From UBA6115 sp050953005 (GTDB taxonomy: Bacteria; Bacillota; Clostridia; Christensenellales; Aristaeellaceae), in contig JBMNLV010000002.1 of NCBI GenBank assembly GCA_050953005.1, positions 61,326-125,325 on the forward strand: a stretch of 64,000 nt of DNA, written 5' to 3'. Positions 34,164 through 45,826 of the stretch are shown one piece after another (positions within the stretch are counted from its first letter, which is position 1; each line of letters begins with the position of its first letter). The position numbers and the translations under genes are program-made. Under the pieces are notes generated by a model, which did not search any database, was not told where the DNA came from, and worked only from the letters and a program-made list of their open reading frames with translations.

Positions 34164-35435
34164 TTACTTGGGATTGGCGTTGCTGACGTAGACTTCGACC
34201 TCAGCGGCTACATCGCCGCCCGCGAAGATGCGCTGGAGCAGGTTCCACCACTCGGTGCGCTGTACGGGCCAGTTGGGTGTTACATTGTAGTAGTCGCCCA
34301 GATAGGGCATGAACATGCTGAACTCTTTGAAGGATTCCTTCTCGGTGCCGGTATAGATGTCGCCAAATGAGGCGCGAACCGGGAAGAAGCCGGTGGCATA
34401 CACACTCTTGGGCCCCTGGACGGCATCGTCAGACACGAAGCGGATAAAATCCTTGGCGGCAGCGATCTTGGTCTCGTCGCCGTTGTTGAAGATACCGAAG
34501 CCCCAGATTCCGCCCGCCAGTTCAGGCTTGCCGTCGTCAGTGGGGAAGGTCATGGCGAAGGGGGTGAAGGTGACCTGGGAGGCATAGTTGGTGGCGTTGG
34601 CTGCGTTCCAGGCGAAGCTCATCTGGGCGGTGCCGTTGGCAAACAGCTGCAGTTCGTCAGCGGCGGCGATGCCCGGGTCAGCGGTCAGCAAACCGGCGTT
34701 GACCATGTCCTGAAGCTTTTGAAGGCCTTTGACGCCTGCTTCGCTGTTCATGGTGTATTGGGTGTGCGCTGCATCGGTAAACTGGGCTGAATAGAGGTTC
34801 ATGGCCAGGGCGCGGGTGCCTTGATCGCCGCCCTGCCCGCCGCAGTAGACGATACCGGTGTGTTCTATACCGCTGTCCTTCAGGGCCTGCATGGCTTTTT
34901 CGAAGTTTTCGGTCGTCCAGGTGCGGTTTTCCTGGTCGATGTACTGCAGGGCGCCGGCCTTTTCAAAAACATCGTAGTTGATGGCCATGGTATGGGTGGT
35001 CATGCACAGGGGATACTCATAATATACGCCTTCGGGGCTCTTGCACGCGGCGACAACAGCTTCGCTCACAGCGGAGATGTCAGCCAGGGCTTCCTCGGTC
35101 CACAAATCGGCCAGGTCGACCATTTTGCCCTTGAGGCCCCAGTTGCTCACCAGGCGCTCCGGGCCTTCCATAATGACGTCGGGGGTTGAGTTGGATTCGA
35201 TGGCGCCGGTGACCTTGTCATCGCCGCCCGCATAGTCCAGGTATTCCACCTGCACGCTGATGTTGGGATACTTCTCGCTGAAAGCGGCAACGATGGTGTC
35301 AACCGTTTCTGCTTTACCCCAGCCGCCGATGGGATACGTCCACACGACGATGCTGGTCTTCTCCTCAGCGATGGCCAGGCCGGCCAGGGAAAGGAACATG
35401 GCAGCAACCAGGATGAGCGCTACAAGTTTCTTCAT
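34164..35435 (-). CDS. Sugar ABC transporter substrate-binding protein (sialate-type context)
   Basis: 423 residues, family 1 extracellular solute-binding protein. Signal peptide MKKLVALILVAAMFLSLAGLA; no lipobox cysteine visible. Mature part includes YPNISVQVEYLDYAGGDDK and a ligand-cleft segment LAGGIWGFGIFNNGD. First gene of the minus-strand operon, transcribed from the promoter at 35484-35512. Its cargo is inferred from nanA downstream and the epimerase and regulator opposite. Confidence 0.88.
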   Translation of the reverse strand: MKKLVALILVAAMFLSLAGLAIAEEKTSIVVWTYPIGGWGKAETVDTIVAAFSEKYPNISVQVEYLDYAGGDDKVTGAIESNSTPDVIMEGPERLVSNWGLKGKMVDLADLWTEEALADISAVSEAVVAACKSPEGVYYEYPLCMTTHTMAINYDVFEKAGALQYIDQENRTWTTENFEKAMQALKDSGIEHTGIVYCGGQGGDQGTRALAMNLYSAQFTDAAHTQYTMNSEAGVKGLQKLQDMVNAGLLTADPGIAAADELQLFANGTAQMSFAWNAANATNYASQVTFTPFAMTFPTDDGKPELAGGIWGFGIFNNGDETKIAAAKDFIRFVSDDAVQGPKSVYATGFFPVRASFGDIYTGTEKESFKEFSMFMPYLGDYYNVTPNWPVQRTEWWNLLQRIFAGGDVAAEVEVYVSNANPK

Positions 35436-35483
35436 TTGAGCCTCCTTGTGTTTTACGGCAGTTATGCTTGCCTTAGTGTCATC

Positions 35484-35512
35484 ATTGTAATTGTATCATC
35501 CTACAATGTCAA
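35484..35512 (-). promoter_or_regulatory. SigA promoter of the sialate transport operon with operator in the spacer
   Basis: Minus-strand TTGACA (35507-35512), 17 bases, TACAAT (35484-35489). The spacer plus one base contains the inverted repeat ATTGTA-N6-TACAAT (35490-35507), a likely site for the FadR-type regulator encoded opposite. Binding there would block RNA polymerase. Confidence 0.7.
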
Positions 35513-35630
35513 CAGGAAAATGTAGAAAATTGAAAAATAATAGCCATTACATCCCTGATGTCAAGTCAAAACGTGAAGAAGATTGCCAAAAAACACACAC
35601 AATATAGGACAATATAGATACAAATTTACA

Positions 35631-35659
35631 TTGACAAACAGTTATTAGAACAATAATAT
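35631..35659 (+). promoter_or_regulatory. SigA promoter of the GntR/epimerase operon
   Basis: TTGACA, 17 bases, TAATAT, 25 bases before the ATG at 35685. Confidence 0.75.
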
Positions 35660-35684
35660 AAAAAGCAAAATACAGGAGGCGGAT

Positions 35685-36380
35685 ATGGCAAAGAAAAATG
35701 GGGAAAAGCTGTATTCCCGGGTGTTTCGTCAGGTGCGGGCCTACATCCTGCAGCACAATCTGCAGCCGGGCGATCTGCTGCCCACAGAGCAGACTCTGGT
35801 GGAAATGCTGGGGGTTAGCCGCAATGTGCTGCGTGAGGCCATCAAATCCATGGAGCTGCTTGGCATGGTTTCCGCCCAGCCGGGACGGGGCACGACGCTG
35901 AAGGCTTTCAGCCTGGATTTTGTGTTTCAAAACGTTATCTTTGCCGCAGCAGGCGAGGAGGACAACGCCGTGGCTGAAATGCTGGAAATCCGCAAGCGCC
36001 TGGAATTGGGTTATATGCGTCAGGCTTTTGCTTCGCTTCAGCCGCAGGACATCGTTCATATCCGCTCCATCATGGAGACCATCAAAAAGCAATGGGAGAA
36101 TCACAATTTTTTCCACGCGGATGACAGGGACTTTCACATGGCCCTCTTTTCGCGTGTGGACAACCGGACGCTGCAGACCATGATGGAAGCCATCTGGGAT
36201 GTGGACGCCAACTTCAAGACCGATGAGAAGCTCAAGCACCTTGATGATACCATCATCAAGCATGAGAACATCGTCCGCGCCCTGGAGGCAAACAACGAGG
36301 AGGCCTTTGAGGCAGCGATGATGGCGCATTTTGCTTCGGGGAAATACTCCCGCAAGGCTACCAGTTTTGAGGAGATATGA
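35685..36380 (+). CDS. GntR-family (FadR/FCD subfamily) transcription regulator
   Basis: 231 residues. N-terminal winged helix-turn-helix (residues 8-75; LPTEQTLVEMLGVSRNVLREAI then the wing GMVSAQPGRGT). C-terminal FCD ligand domain with the usual metal-binding residues in DRDFHMALF, KHENIV and MMAHFASG. AGGAGG upstream of ATG 35685. By position and family it should control the divergent transport operon through the repeat at 35490-35507, responding to sialic acid, ManNAc or a phosphorylated derivative (NanR-like). It overlaps the epimerase by four bases. Confidence 0.85.
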   Translation: MAKKNGEKLYSRVFRQVRAYILQHNLQPGDLLPTEQTLVEMLGVSRNVLREAIKSMELLGMVSAQPGRGTTLKAFSLDFVFQNVIFAAAGEEDNAVAEMLEIRKRLELGYMRQAFASLQPQDIVHIRSIMETIKKQWENHNFFHADDRDFHMALFSRVDNRTLQTMMEAIWDVDANFKTDEKLKHLDDTIIKHENIVRALEANNEEAFEAAMMAHFASGKYSRKATSFEEI

Positions 36381-37606
36381 TGATGGAAGAAAACGTGATT
36401 GCCCGCTTGAAGGACATCCATTCGTGGGTCAGGGAACAGCTGAAAAGCTGCCTTGCCTTTTGGGGTGAACACGGTTTGGACCGTGAGCATGGCGGGGTGT
36501 ACACCTGCCTGGACCGCCAGGGGCGGGTCTATTCCACTGACAAGAGCGTGTGGATGCAGGGGCGCTGTGCTTGGACCTACGCCCGTGCATGCAGGCAGTA
36601 CGGGGAAGATCCTGAAGCGCTGGAGATGATGGAGAGCTGTCTGAATTTTCTTGAAGCGCATTGTATCAACCGGGACAAGGGCGGCCGGATGTATTTCACC
36701 GTTACGGAGGATGGTCGGCCCCTGCGCCTGCGCCGGTACAATTTTTCCGAAGGCTTCTATGCCATGGCCAACGCCGAGGCCTATCTTATGACCGGCAAAC
36801 CGGAGCAGTTGGAGAGAGCTCGCGCGGCATATGAAATGATCTGGCAACTCAACCGGGACTTGGCGGATGACCCAGTGGGACTGGGGCCCAAGACCATCGC
36901 GCGGACGCGTACCGGGCGCGCGCTGGCAGATCCCATGATTTACCTGAACCTTACCAGTGTGCTGCGCCGGGCGGATCAGCAGCGCGCGGATGTATACGAC
37001 GCGCGCGCCAGGCAGTGTGTCCATGACATTTTTGCTTACCATTACAAGCCGGATCTGGGCTGCACGCTGGAGTCGGTCGGCCCGCAGGGCGAGTTTTGTC
37101 CTGAGTATACAGCCGGACGCACAGTCAACCCAGGCCATGTGATCGAGTGCGCTTGGTTCCTTCTGGAGGAGGCCAACCGCCTGGGGGATCAGGCGATGCA
37201 TGAGAAGACCCAGGCCATGTTCCGCGATGCCATCCGGATCGGCTGGGACAAGGAATATGGCGGTATCCTGTATTTCACCGACTGCCTGGGCAAGCCTCAG
37301 GAGGCCTATGAACACGATATGAAACTGTGGTGGCCGCACAACGAGGCCGCCATTGCCAGCCTGATGGCCTACCGGGATACCGGCAAGCCCGAATACCTGA
37401 CATGGTTCTTCAGGGTGATAGACTACTGCAGAACATATTTCGCGGATCCGGAGCACCCGGAATGGTACGGCTATCTGCGCCGGGACGGCGTGCCTACCCA
37501 GCCCGCGGTCAAGGGCAGCACCTTCAAGGGGCCTTTCCACCTGCCGAGGATGCTGATGATGGTGGATGAGATGCTGCAGGGCCTGCTGTCTGACTGTCCG
37601 CATTAG
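36377..37606 (+). CDS. N-acylglucosamine 2-epimerase (AGE family)
   Basis: 409 residues, normal AGE length, an (alpha/alpha)6 barrel. Interconverts ManNAc and GlcNAc. Typical features: WMQGRCAWTYARAC near residue 55, YFTVTEDGRPLRLRR and NFSEGFYAMANAEAY, RTVNPGHVIECAWFLLEEA with the catalytic His, and LKLWWPHNEAAIA-type MKLWWPHNEAAI with the second catalytic His. Product of the NanA lyase (ManNAc) would be its substrate, taking the place of NanK plus NanE. ATG 36377 overlaps the regulator stop. Confidence 0.87.
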   Translation: MMMEENVIARLKDIHSWVREQLKSCLAFWGEHGLDREHGGVYTCLDRQGRVYSTDKSVWMQGRCAWTYARACRQYGEDPEALEMMESCLNFLEAHCINRDKGGRMYFTVTEDGRPLRLRRYNFSEGFYAMANAEAYLMTGKPEQLERARAAYEMIWQLNRDLADDPVGLGPKTIARTRTGRALADPMIYLNLTSVLRRADQQRADVYDARARQCVHDIFAYHYKPDLGCTLESVGPQGEFCPEYTAGRTVNPGHVIECAWFLLEEANRLGDQAMHEKTQAMFRDAIRIGWDKEYGGILYFTDCLGKPQEAYEHDMKLWWPHNEAAIASLMAYRDTGKPEYLTWFFRVIDYCRTYFADPEHPEWYGYLRRDGVPTQPAVKGSTFKGPFHLPRMLMMVDEMLQGLLSDCPH

Positions 37607-37700
37607 GCCCCAAGGCGGCGCAGGCACGCGGGCGGCGGCCTGCCTTCTCGTCAATGGCGCTTTGCGCAGGACAGCCTGCCATAAGGAGAACCCGCTGAGC

Positions 37701-38615
37701 ATGAATACCAAGATTTTTCTTATCTTCAACCCTGCCGCCGGTGCCCGCAGCGCTGACGCGCGGCTGCAGGCTCAGCTGAATTCTCTGCCCGGCGATTATA
37801 CGCTCTTGAAGACCACTGCCCCCGGGGATGCCGCGCGTCTGGCGCGGGAAGCCTGTGCCCGGGAACGCGGTCCCAAGCGCCTGATTGCCTGCGGCGGGGA
37901 TGGCACCCTGGGCGAGGTGGCCGGCGGCGCCATGGACGACCCGGAAGCCCTGGTGGGCGTCTGGCCTTGCGGCAGCGGCAATGATTACGCCAGGCTATAT
38001 GGCGGTGAACAGCGCTTCCTGAACCTGGCTCGCCAGCTGGACGCGCCTGCTGTGCCGGTAGACCTGGTATCCGTCAACGACCGCATTGCCATCAACGTAG
38101 TCAACCTGGGACTGGAAGCCCAGGCGGCGGCTACCATGCTGCGTTTTCGCCACCACCCGCTGCTGGGCGGCAGGCGGGCCTATTTTCTGGGTGTGCTGGA
38201 CGCGATCACCAGCCACCTGCGCACATCCTGCGAGATCACGGCGGATGGCCGGCCCTTCCATCAGGGGGATCTGTTCACCGCGTCCTTTGCCCTGGGGCAA
38301 TATATCGGCGGCGGCTACCGCTGCGCGCCCAAAGCGGTCAATGACGACGGGCTGCTGGATGTCTGCGCCATTCTGCCTTTCGCGCGCCTGACCCTACCAC
38401 GGCTGTTGCCCATTTACAAGAAGGGCCGTCACCTGAGCGATGAGCTGTTTAAAGACCGTATACGCTATGGCCGCGCGCGCGCAGTCACCATTTCCACGCC
38501 GGCGCCGGCTTCGCTGTGCCTGGACGGCGAGATCATCTCGGGCAATTCCTTCACGCTGCGGGTGCTGCCCCGGGCAGTGCGCTTTATCCTGCCGCCCGCC
38601 ATATCAGCGACCTGA
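37701..38615 (+). CDS. Diacylglycerol/sphingosine kinase-family lipid kinase
   Basis: 304 residues from ATG 37701. The catalytic domain begins KIFLIFNPAAG and contains the family nucleotide loop ACGGDGTLGEVAGG and the segment PCGSGNDYARLYG; the C-terminal half has GQYIGGGYRCAPKAVNDDGLLDV. YegS/DgkB-like enzymes phosphorylate diacylglycerol or other lipids with ATP. AAGGAG is about 13 bases upstream, longer than ideal. It follows the epimerase by 94 bases and may be co-transcribed, but a functional link is not obvious. Confidence 0.87.
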   Translation: MNTKIFLIFNPAAGARSADARLQAQLNSLPGDYTLLKTTAPGDAARLAREACARERGPKRLIACGGDGTLGEVAGGAMDDPEALVGVWPCGSGNDYARLYGGEQRFLNLARQLDAPAVPVDLVSVNDRIAINVVNLGLEAQAAATMLRFRHHPLLGGRRAYFLGVLDAITSHLRTSCEITADGRPFHQGDLFTASFALGQYIGGGYRCAPKAVNDDGLLDVCAILPFARLTLPRLLPIYKKGRHLSDELFKDRIRYGRARAVTISTPAPASLCLDGEIISGNSFTLRVLPRAVRFILPPAISAT

Positions 38616-38745
38616 TGCTTTCAGGCCGGGATAACGGTATAAAAAATGCTCAATCCCTGACAGAATTTCCGCACTTCCCGGATATACGGATGAAAAATCC
38701 ATATAAATCAAGGGAGAAGCCCTGCTGAAGGCTGCTCTGGATTTC

Positions 38746-38775
38746 TTGACATTACAAGCGTTTTATCGTTATACT
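38746..38775 (+). promoter_or_regulatory. SigA promoter for PFOR
   Basis: TTGACA, 18 bases, TATACT; AGGAGG and ATG 38839 follow. Confidence 0.7.
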
Positions 38776-38838
38776 AACATGTCACAAATCGGGGCAGATC
38801 CCCGGATTTTACAATGATTATCAAATCAGGAGGGAAAC

Positions 38839-42363
<3,525 letters not shown>

Positions 42364-42383
42364 CTCCCTTTTTCGTGACACAG

Positions 42384-42411
42384 CCCGCCGGGGAAACCTG
42401 GCGGGTTTTTC
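42384..42411 (+). terminator. Rho-independent terminator after PFOR
   Basis: CCCGCC / GGCGGG with inner GG/CC and GAAA loop, then TTTTT. Confidence 0.85.
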
Positions 42412-42608
42412 TGGTCAAGCCGTTCTTTTACTGGTATATATTAAACAGGGGATCACTGACATACGCACCAAGGAGAACATGGTGAATCGTCAGACGCCGG
42501 ACAGGTTTTCCCCGTGAGGCGCGGCGGATCGCCCTCTCCGGAACGGATGCAGAGCAGGCAACCTGGCAGCCGTGGCGGTACGCAGCGGCAAAGGAAGGAG
42601 GAAACTGT

Positions 42609-42854
42609 ATGCTGGAATTCAAGTATGATTTGCAAACCCTGATTGAGGGCAAGGGCCTGGATGAGGATACGATCAGGGCTTATATTGCCGAGCATTTTGA
42701 AGGCGACTGTTTGATGGCTGTGGGGGATGAGGAGCTGATCAAAATCCACTTCCATACCAACAAGCCCTGGGAGGTGCTGGAATACTGCGCTTCTCTTGGC
42801 GAGATATTCGACATTGTGGTGGAAAACATGGAGCGGCAGGCACAGGAGTTTTAA
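42609..42854 (+). CDS. Stand-alone FakA/YloV middle-domain-like small protein
   Basis: 81 residues, ATG 42609 with GGAAGGAGG upstream. The sequence (DEDTIRAYIAEHFEGDCLMAVG, then KIHFHTNKPWEVLEYCASLGE) matches the middle domain of YloV/FakA-type DAK proteins (fatty acid kinase), where it follows the DAK2 kinase domain. Here it stands alone, without the kinase or the DegV-like domain. Similar small proteins exist in Clostridia. The 197 bases before it (42412-42608) hold no gene and no regulatory element that I recognise. Role unknown; a regulator or partner of fatty acid kinase is possible. Confidence 0.68.
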   Translation: MLEFKYDLQTLIEGKGLDEDTIRAYIAEHFEGDCLMAVGDEELIKIHFHTNKPWEVLEYCASLGEIFDIVVENMERQAQEF

Positions 42855-42965
42855 AGACGCCGGTCATCAGGCTGGCAAAACGCAGCAGCAAGGTGTCCGG
42901 ATTGCCCCCGCCGGCCCGGCGTGCTACAATCGGACACAACTTAACACGCGCGCTCCGGAGGGGAT

Positions 42966-43760
42966 ATGCCTGAAATCGGCCTGGTGACCTACCTGATTGT
43001 TTGCCCGCTCGTTTTTCTGGGCGGCTTTATTGACAGCATTGCCGGCGGCGGCGGGCTGATTACCCTGCCGGCCTATTATATCGCCGGATTGCCGCCCTCC
43101 CTGGCGGGAGGAACCAACAAGCTGTCCGCGATGGCGGGCACTTCGGTGGCTACTGCTCAGTATGCCCAGCGCGGCCTGGTGGACTGGCCCCGCGGGCTGG
43201 CTTCGCTGCTGGGCTCGCTGCCCGGAGCCGTGCTGGGAGGCTATTTGCTCACCCTGTTGCCTGAGGTTGCCGTGCGGCTGGGTATGCTGCTGGCGCTGCC
43301 ACTGGTGGCAGCGCTGGTGCTGAAAAACAAGGACCTGTCCATGCGCGCTGCCCTGGTGCCCGCTGCCTGGACGCTGCCGGTGTGCTTTCTGATCGGCCTG
43401 CTCATCGGCGTGTATGACGGCTTGATCGGCCCGGGAACGGGCACCTTTTTAATCCTGGCTTATGTGGTGTTCCTGGGGGAGGAGGCGCTGACAGCCTCCG
43501 GGACGGCCAAACTGGTCAACCTGGGCAGCAACCTGGGGGCGCTGGCCACCCTGATCGCGACCGGTCATGTCATTTATGCGCTGGCCCTGCCGGCAGCCGT
43601 TTTCGGTATCACGGGAAATCTGCTGGGCGCGCGGCTGGCCATCAGAAACGGCGCGCCCTTTATCCGCCTATTGTTGATGGTGGTGCTGGGTTTGCTGCTG
43701 ATCAAGCTGCTGGTGGATTTACTGCCGGACATCGGCAGGCTGTTGGGCTGGCAATTTTAA
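42966..43760 (+). CDS. TauE/SafE-family membrane exporter
   Basis: 264 residues with about eight hydrophobic helices. Family motifs GFIDSIAGGGGLITLPAYY near residue 20 and GVYDGLIGPGTGTFLILAY in the second half, an internal duplication typical of TauE/SafE sulfite or organosulfonate exporters. CGGAGGGG precedes ATG 42966. Two bases separate it from the sugar kinase gene, so they are co-transcribed, though the functional link is unclear. Confidence 0.86.
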   Translation: MPEIGLVTYLIVCPLVFLGGFIDSIAGGGGLITLPAYYIAGLPPSLAGGTNKLSAMAGTSVATAQYAQRGLVDWPRGLASLLGSLPGAVLGGYLLTLLPEVAVRLGMLLALPLVAALVLKNKDLSMRAALVPAAWTLPVCFLIGLLIGVYDGLIGPGTGTFLILAYVVFLGEEALTASGTAKLVNLGSNLGALATLIATGHVIYALALPAAVFGITGNLLGARLAIRNGAPFIRLLLMVVLGLLLIKLLVDLLPDIGRLLGWQF

Positions 43761-43762
43761 AG

Positions 43763-44830
43763 ATGATGATGTTGAGCGTTTCCCGCCATTTCAGGCTGCA
43801 AGGGCAGCCGGTCAGCTGCCGCCCTTATGGAGAAGGCCACATTAATCAGACCTGCCTGCTTATCACCGATCAGGAGGCCTGGTATATTTTGCAAAGAATC
43901 AACCGCCATGTGTTCCGGGATGTGAATGCCCTGATGGAAAACATCGCCGGGGTGACGCGCTTCCTGGCCGGGACGGAACCAGATCCGCGCAGGGTTTTGA
44001 CCATTGTGCCCACGGTGTCCGGGCAGGATTATTATCAGAACGAGGCGGGGGAGTGTTTCAGGGTCTATGTGTTTGTGCGGGACAGCCTGTGCCTGCAGCG
44101 GCCCGAGGCGCCGGGGGATTTCGGGCGTTCCGGGCAGGCCTTCGGCCGCTTCCAGCGGATGCTCTCGGATTATCCGGCTGCCAGCCTCAACGAAACCATC
44201 CTGAATTTTCACAACACACCGGACCGTTACCGCAAATTGGAGGAGGCTGTCCGCGCTGACAGTTGCCATCGCATGAAGGACGTCAGCGCGGAGGTGGATT
44301 TTGCCCTGGCCCGGGCGCAGCGCGCCGGTACCCTGCAGGAGATGCAGGCGCGGGGGGACTTGAGGACCCGCGTGACGCACAATGATACCAAGATGAACAA
44401 TGTCCTGCTGGACAGCGCTACGCGCGAGCCGCTGTGCGTGATTGACCTGGACACCGTCATGCCCGGCCTGGCTGCCCATGACTTTGGCGACTCGATCCGC
44501 TTTGGCGCCTCCACCGCGGCAGAGGACGAGCGCGATCTGGACCGGGTGCGCTTCTCCCTGCCGCTGTATACGGAGTATGCCAGGGGCTTTCTGGCCGGCT
44601 GCGCGGGCAGCCTGACAAGGGTAGAGATCCACACCCTGCCTGAAGGCGCCTGGGCCATGACGCTGGAATGCGGCGTTCGCTTTTTGACCGACTATCTGGA
44701 AGGCGATGTCTATTTCCGTACCCACCGCCCCGGGCATAATCTGGATCGCTGCCGCACCCAGTTCAAGCTGGTGGCGGAGATGGAGGCCCGGTGGGAGCAG
44801 ATGCAGAAACTTGTCCGGTCGCTCGCTTAG
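43763..44830 (+). CDS. Aminoglycoside-phosphotransferase-fold sugar kinase, NahK-like
   Basis: 355 residues (start could be any of three adjacent ATG). Kinase loop THNDTKMNNVLLD and metal motif VIDLDTVMPGLAAHDFGDSIR are the form seen in N-acetylhexosamine 1-kinase (NahK) of the lacto-N-biose/galacto-N-biose pathway. It would phosphorylate GlcNAc or GalNAc at C1. With galE and the sialate genes in the window this fits use of mucin or milk glycans. No lacto-N-biose phosphorylase gene is nearby, so the exact sugar is open. Confidence 0.78.
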   Translation: MMMLSVSRHFRLQGQPVSCRPYGEGHINQTCLLITDQEAWYILQRINRHVFRDVNALMENIAGVTRFLAGTEPDPRRVLTIVPTVSGQDYYQNEAGECFRVYVFVRDSLCLQRPEAPGDFGRSGQAFGRFQRMLSDYPAASLNETILNFHNTPDRYRKLEEAVRADSCHRMKDVSAEVDFALARAQRAGTLQEMQARGDLRTRVTHNDTKMNNVLLDSATREPLCVIDLDTVMPGLAAHDFGDSIRFGASTAAEDERDLDRVRFSLPLYTEYARGFLAGCAGSLTRVEIHTLPEGAWAMTLECGVRFLTDYLEGDVYFRTHRPGHNLDRCRTQFKLVAEMEARWEQMQKLVRSLA

Positions 44831-44851
44831 GGTTTGGGTATATATAAAGAC

Positions 44852-44893
44852 AACCGTGTGCCCGGTAGCAGCCAAGGCGCACGGTTCTTGTTT
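44852..44893 (+). terminator. Rho-independent terminator
   Basis: AACCGTGTGC pairs with GCGCACGGTT (one wobble), followed by CTTGTTT; end of the TauE-kinase operon. Confidence 0.75.
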
Positions 44894-44911
44894 ATCAGAA
44901 TTTAATCAGAA

Positions 44912-45601
44912 TTAGGTCGTCTGGCCCAACGGCAGCAGGGGCAGCATTTTTTTCACCGCGCGCGCGATCAGCGAATGGCCCTTTTGGTTGGGGTGCATGC
45001 CGTCCACGCAGTACAGGCTGCCCAGGTCACGTTCCTCCAGGAAGAAGGCGCGCAGGTCAAACAGCAGGCTTTGTGTCAGCCTCCCCACCTTGTGAACCGC
45101 CAGGGCGTATTGCTCCTGCCAGCGGTAAACGTGGTGGATATCCCCCAGATATCGCAGGATGGCCGCGGCGTCCAGGCCTTTGGATATCCAGGGAACAAAG
45201 CGCTCGGCGACCAGCGGCGGCGGTGTCACTAAAATCGCCTGCTTGCCCAGTTGCCTGACCGCCTGTACAAAGCGTGTCAGCACATCCTCAAACGATGCCA
45301 GGGGCACCCTCGCGGGATGATATTCTTCCGGGCGTTCAGCGGCGGCTTTCCAGTCGGGTGTGCAGTCATTGCCGCCATACTGAATGGCCACGGCATCGGC
45401 TTCCAGCGTGTCCAATGCCTCAAAGTCCGCCAAACCCTCCTGCGCCAGCGCGCCGAAACGCGCGTGGTTATCAATGGCTATCACGCTGTCACGGCCCAGC
45501 AGCTTGTCAAAGCCCTCCTTTAAATAAACATAGCGTTCGCGCTGCTCGTCATAGGTGACGCCTCTGCCGATCGAATCCCCGAATAAGGCAATTTTCTTCA
45601 T
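44912..45601 (-). CDS. SGNH/GDSL-family hydrolase (cytoplasmic)
   Basis: 229 residues, no signal peptide. Block I FGDSIGRGVT with the catalytic Ser, block III GGND (QYGGNDCTPDW) and block V DGMHPN with Asp and His. Esterase or lipase acting on an unidentified acyl ester. ATG 45601 has AGGAGG eight bases upstream. A 22-base perfect palindrome at 45665-45686 lies in its leader, just downstream of a TATACT box, so it may be repressor-controlled. Confidence 0.85.
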   Translation of the reverse strand: MKKIALFGDSIGRGVTYDEQRERYVYLKEGFDKLLGRDSVIAIDNHARFGALAQEGLADFEALDTLEADAVAIQYGGNDCTPDWKAAAERPEEYHPARVPLASFEDVLTRFVQAVRQLGKQAILVTPPPLVAERFVPWISKGLDAAAILRYLGDIHHVYRWQEQYALAVHKVGRLTQSLLFDLRAFFLEERDLGSLYCVDGMHPNQKGHSLIARAVKKMLPLLPLGQTT

Positions 45602-45664
45602 GTCTATTCCTCCTTGGTCAAGTCCGATTTCCTGATCCTGTGTCGCTGGGCTGAAAACGCGTTC

Positions 45665-45686
45665 TGTCTGACAGCGTTGTCAGACA
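45665..45686. promoter_or_regulatory. Perfect palindrome, candidate operator
   Basis: TGTCTGACA-GCGT-TGTCAGACA. It follows, on the minus strand, a TATACT box by five bases and precedes the SGNH hydrolase gene. Confidence 0.5.
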
Positions 45687-45826
45687 CTTCAGTATATCAT
45701 TTATCAACTCCCTGTATCGGCTCAACCTGTGTTTCTTTGTTGATTGTCTTGTAAAATTTAAGTCATTTATAACGGGGAGAGGATAAACGGTATGAAAGCT
45801 CAAAACACTCCGTTTAGCGTAGCGGT

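Noticed and set aside
45618..45803. 61-residue open frame before the methylase genes
   Set aside because: No ribosome binding site and it covers the promoter-palindrome region of the SGNH gene.
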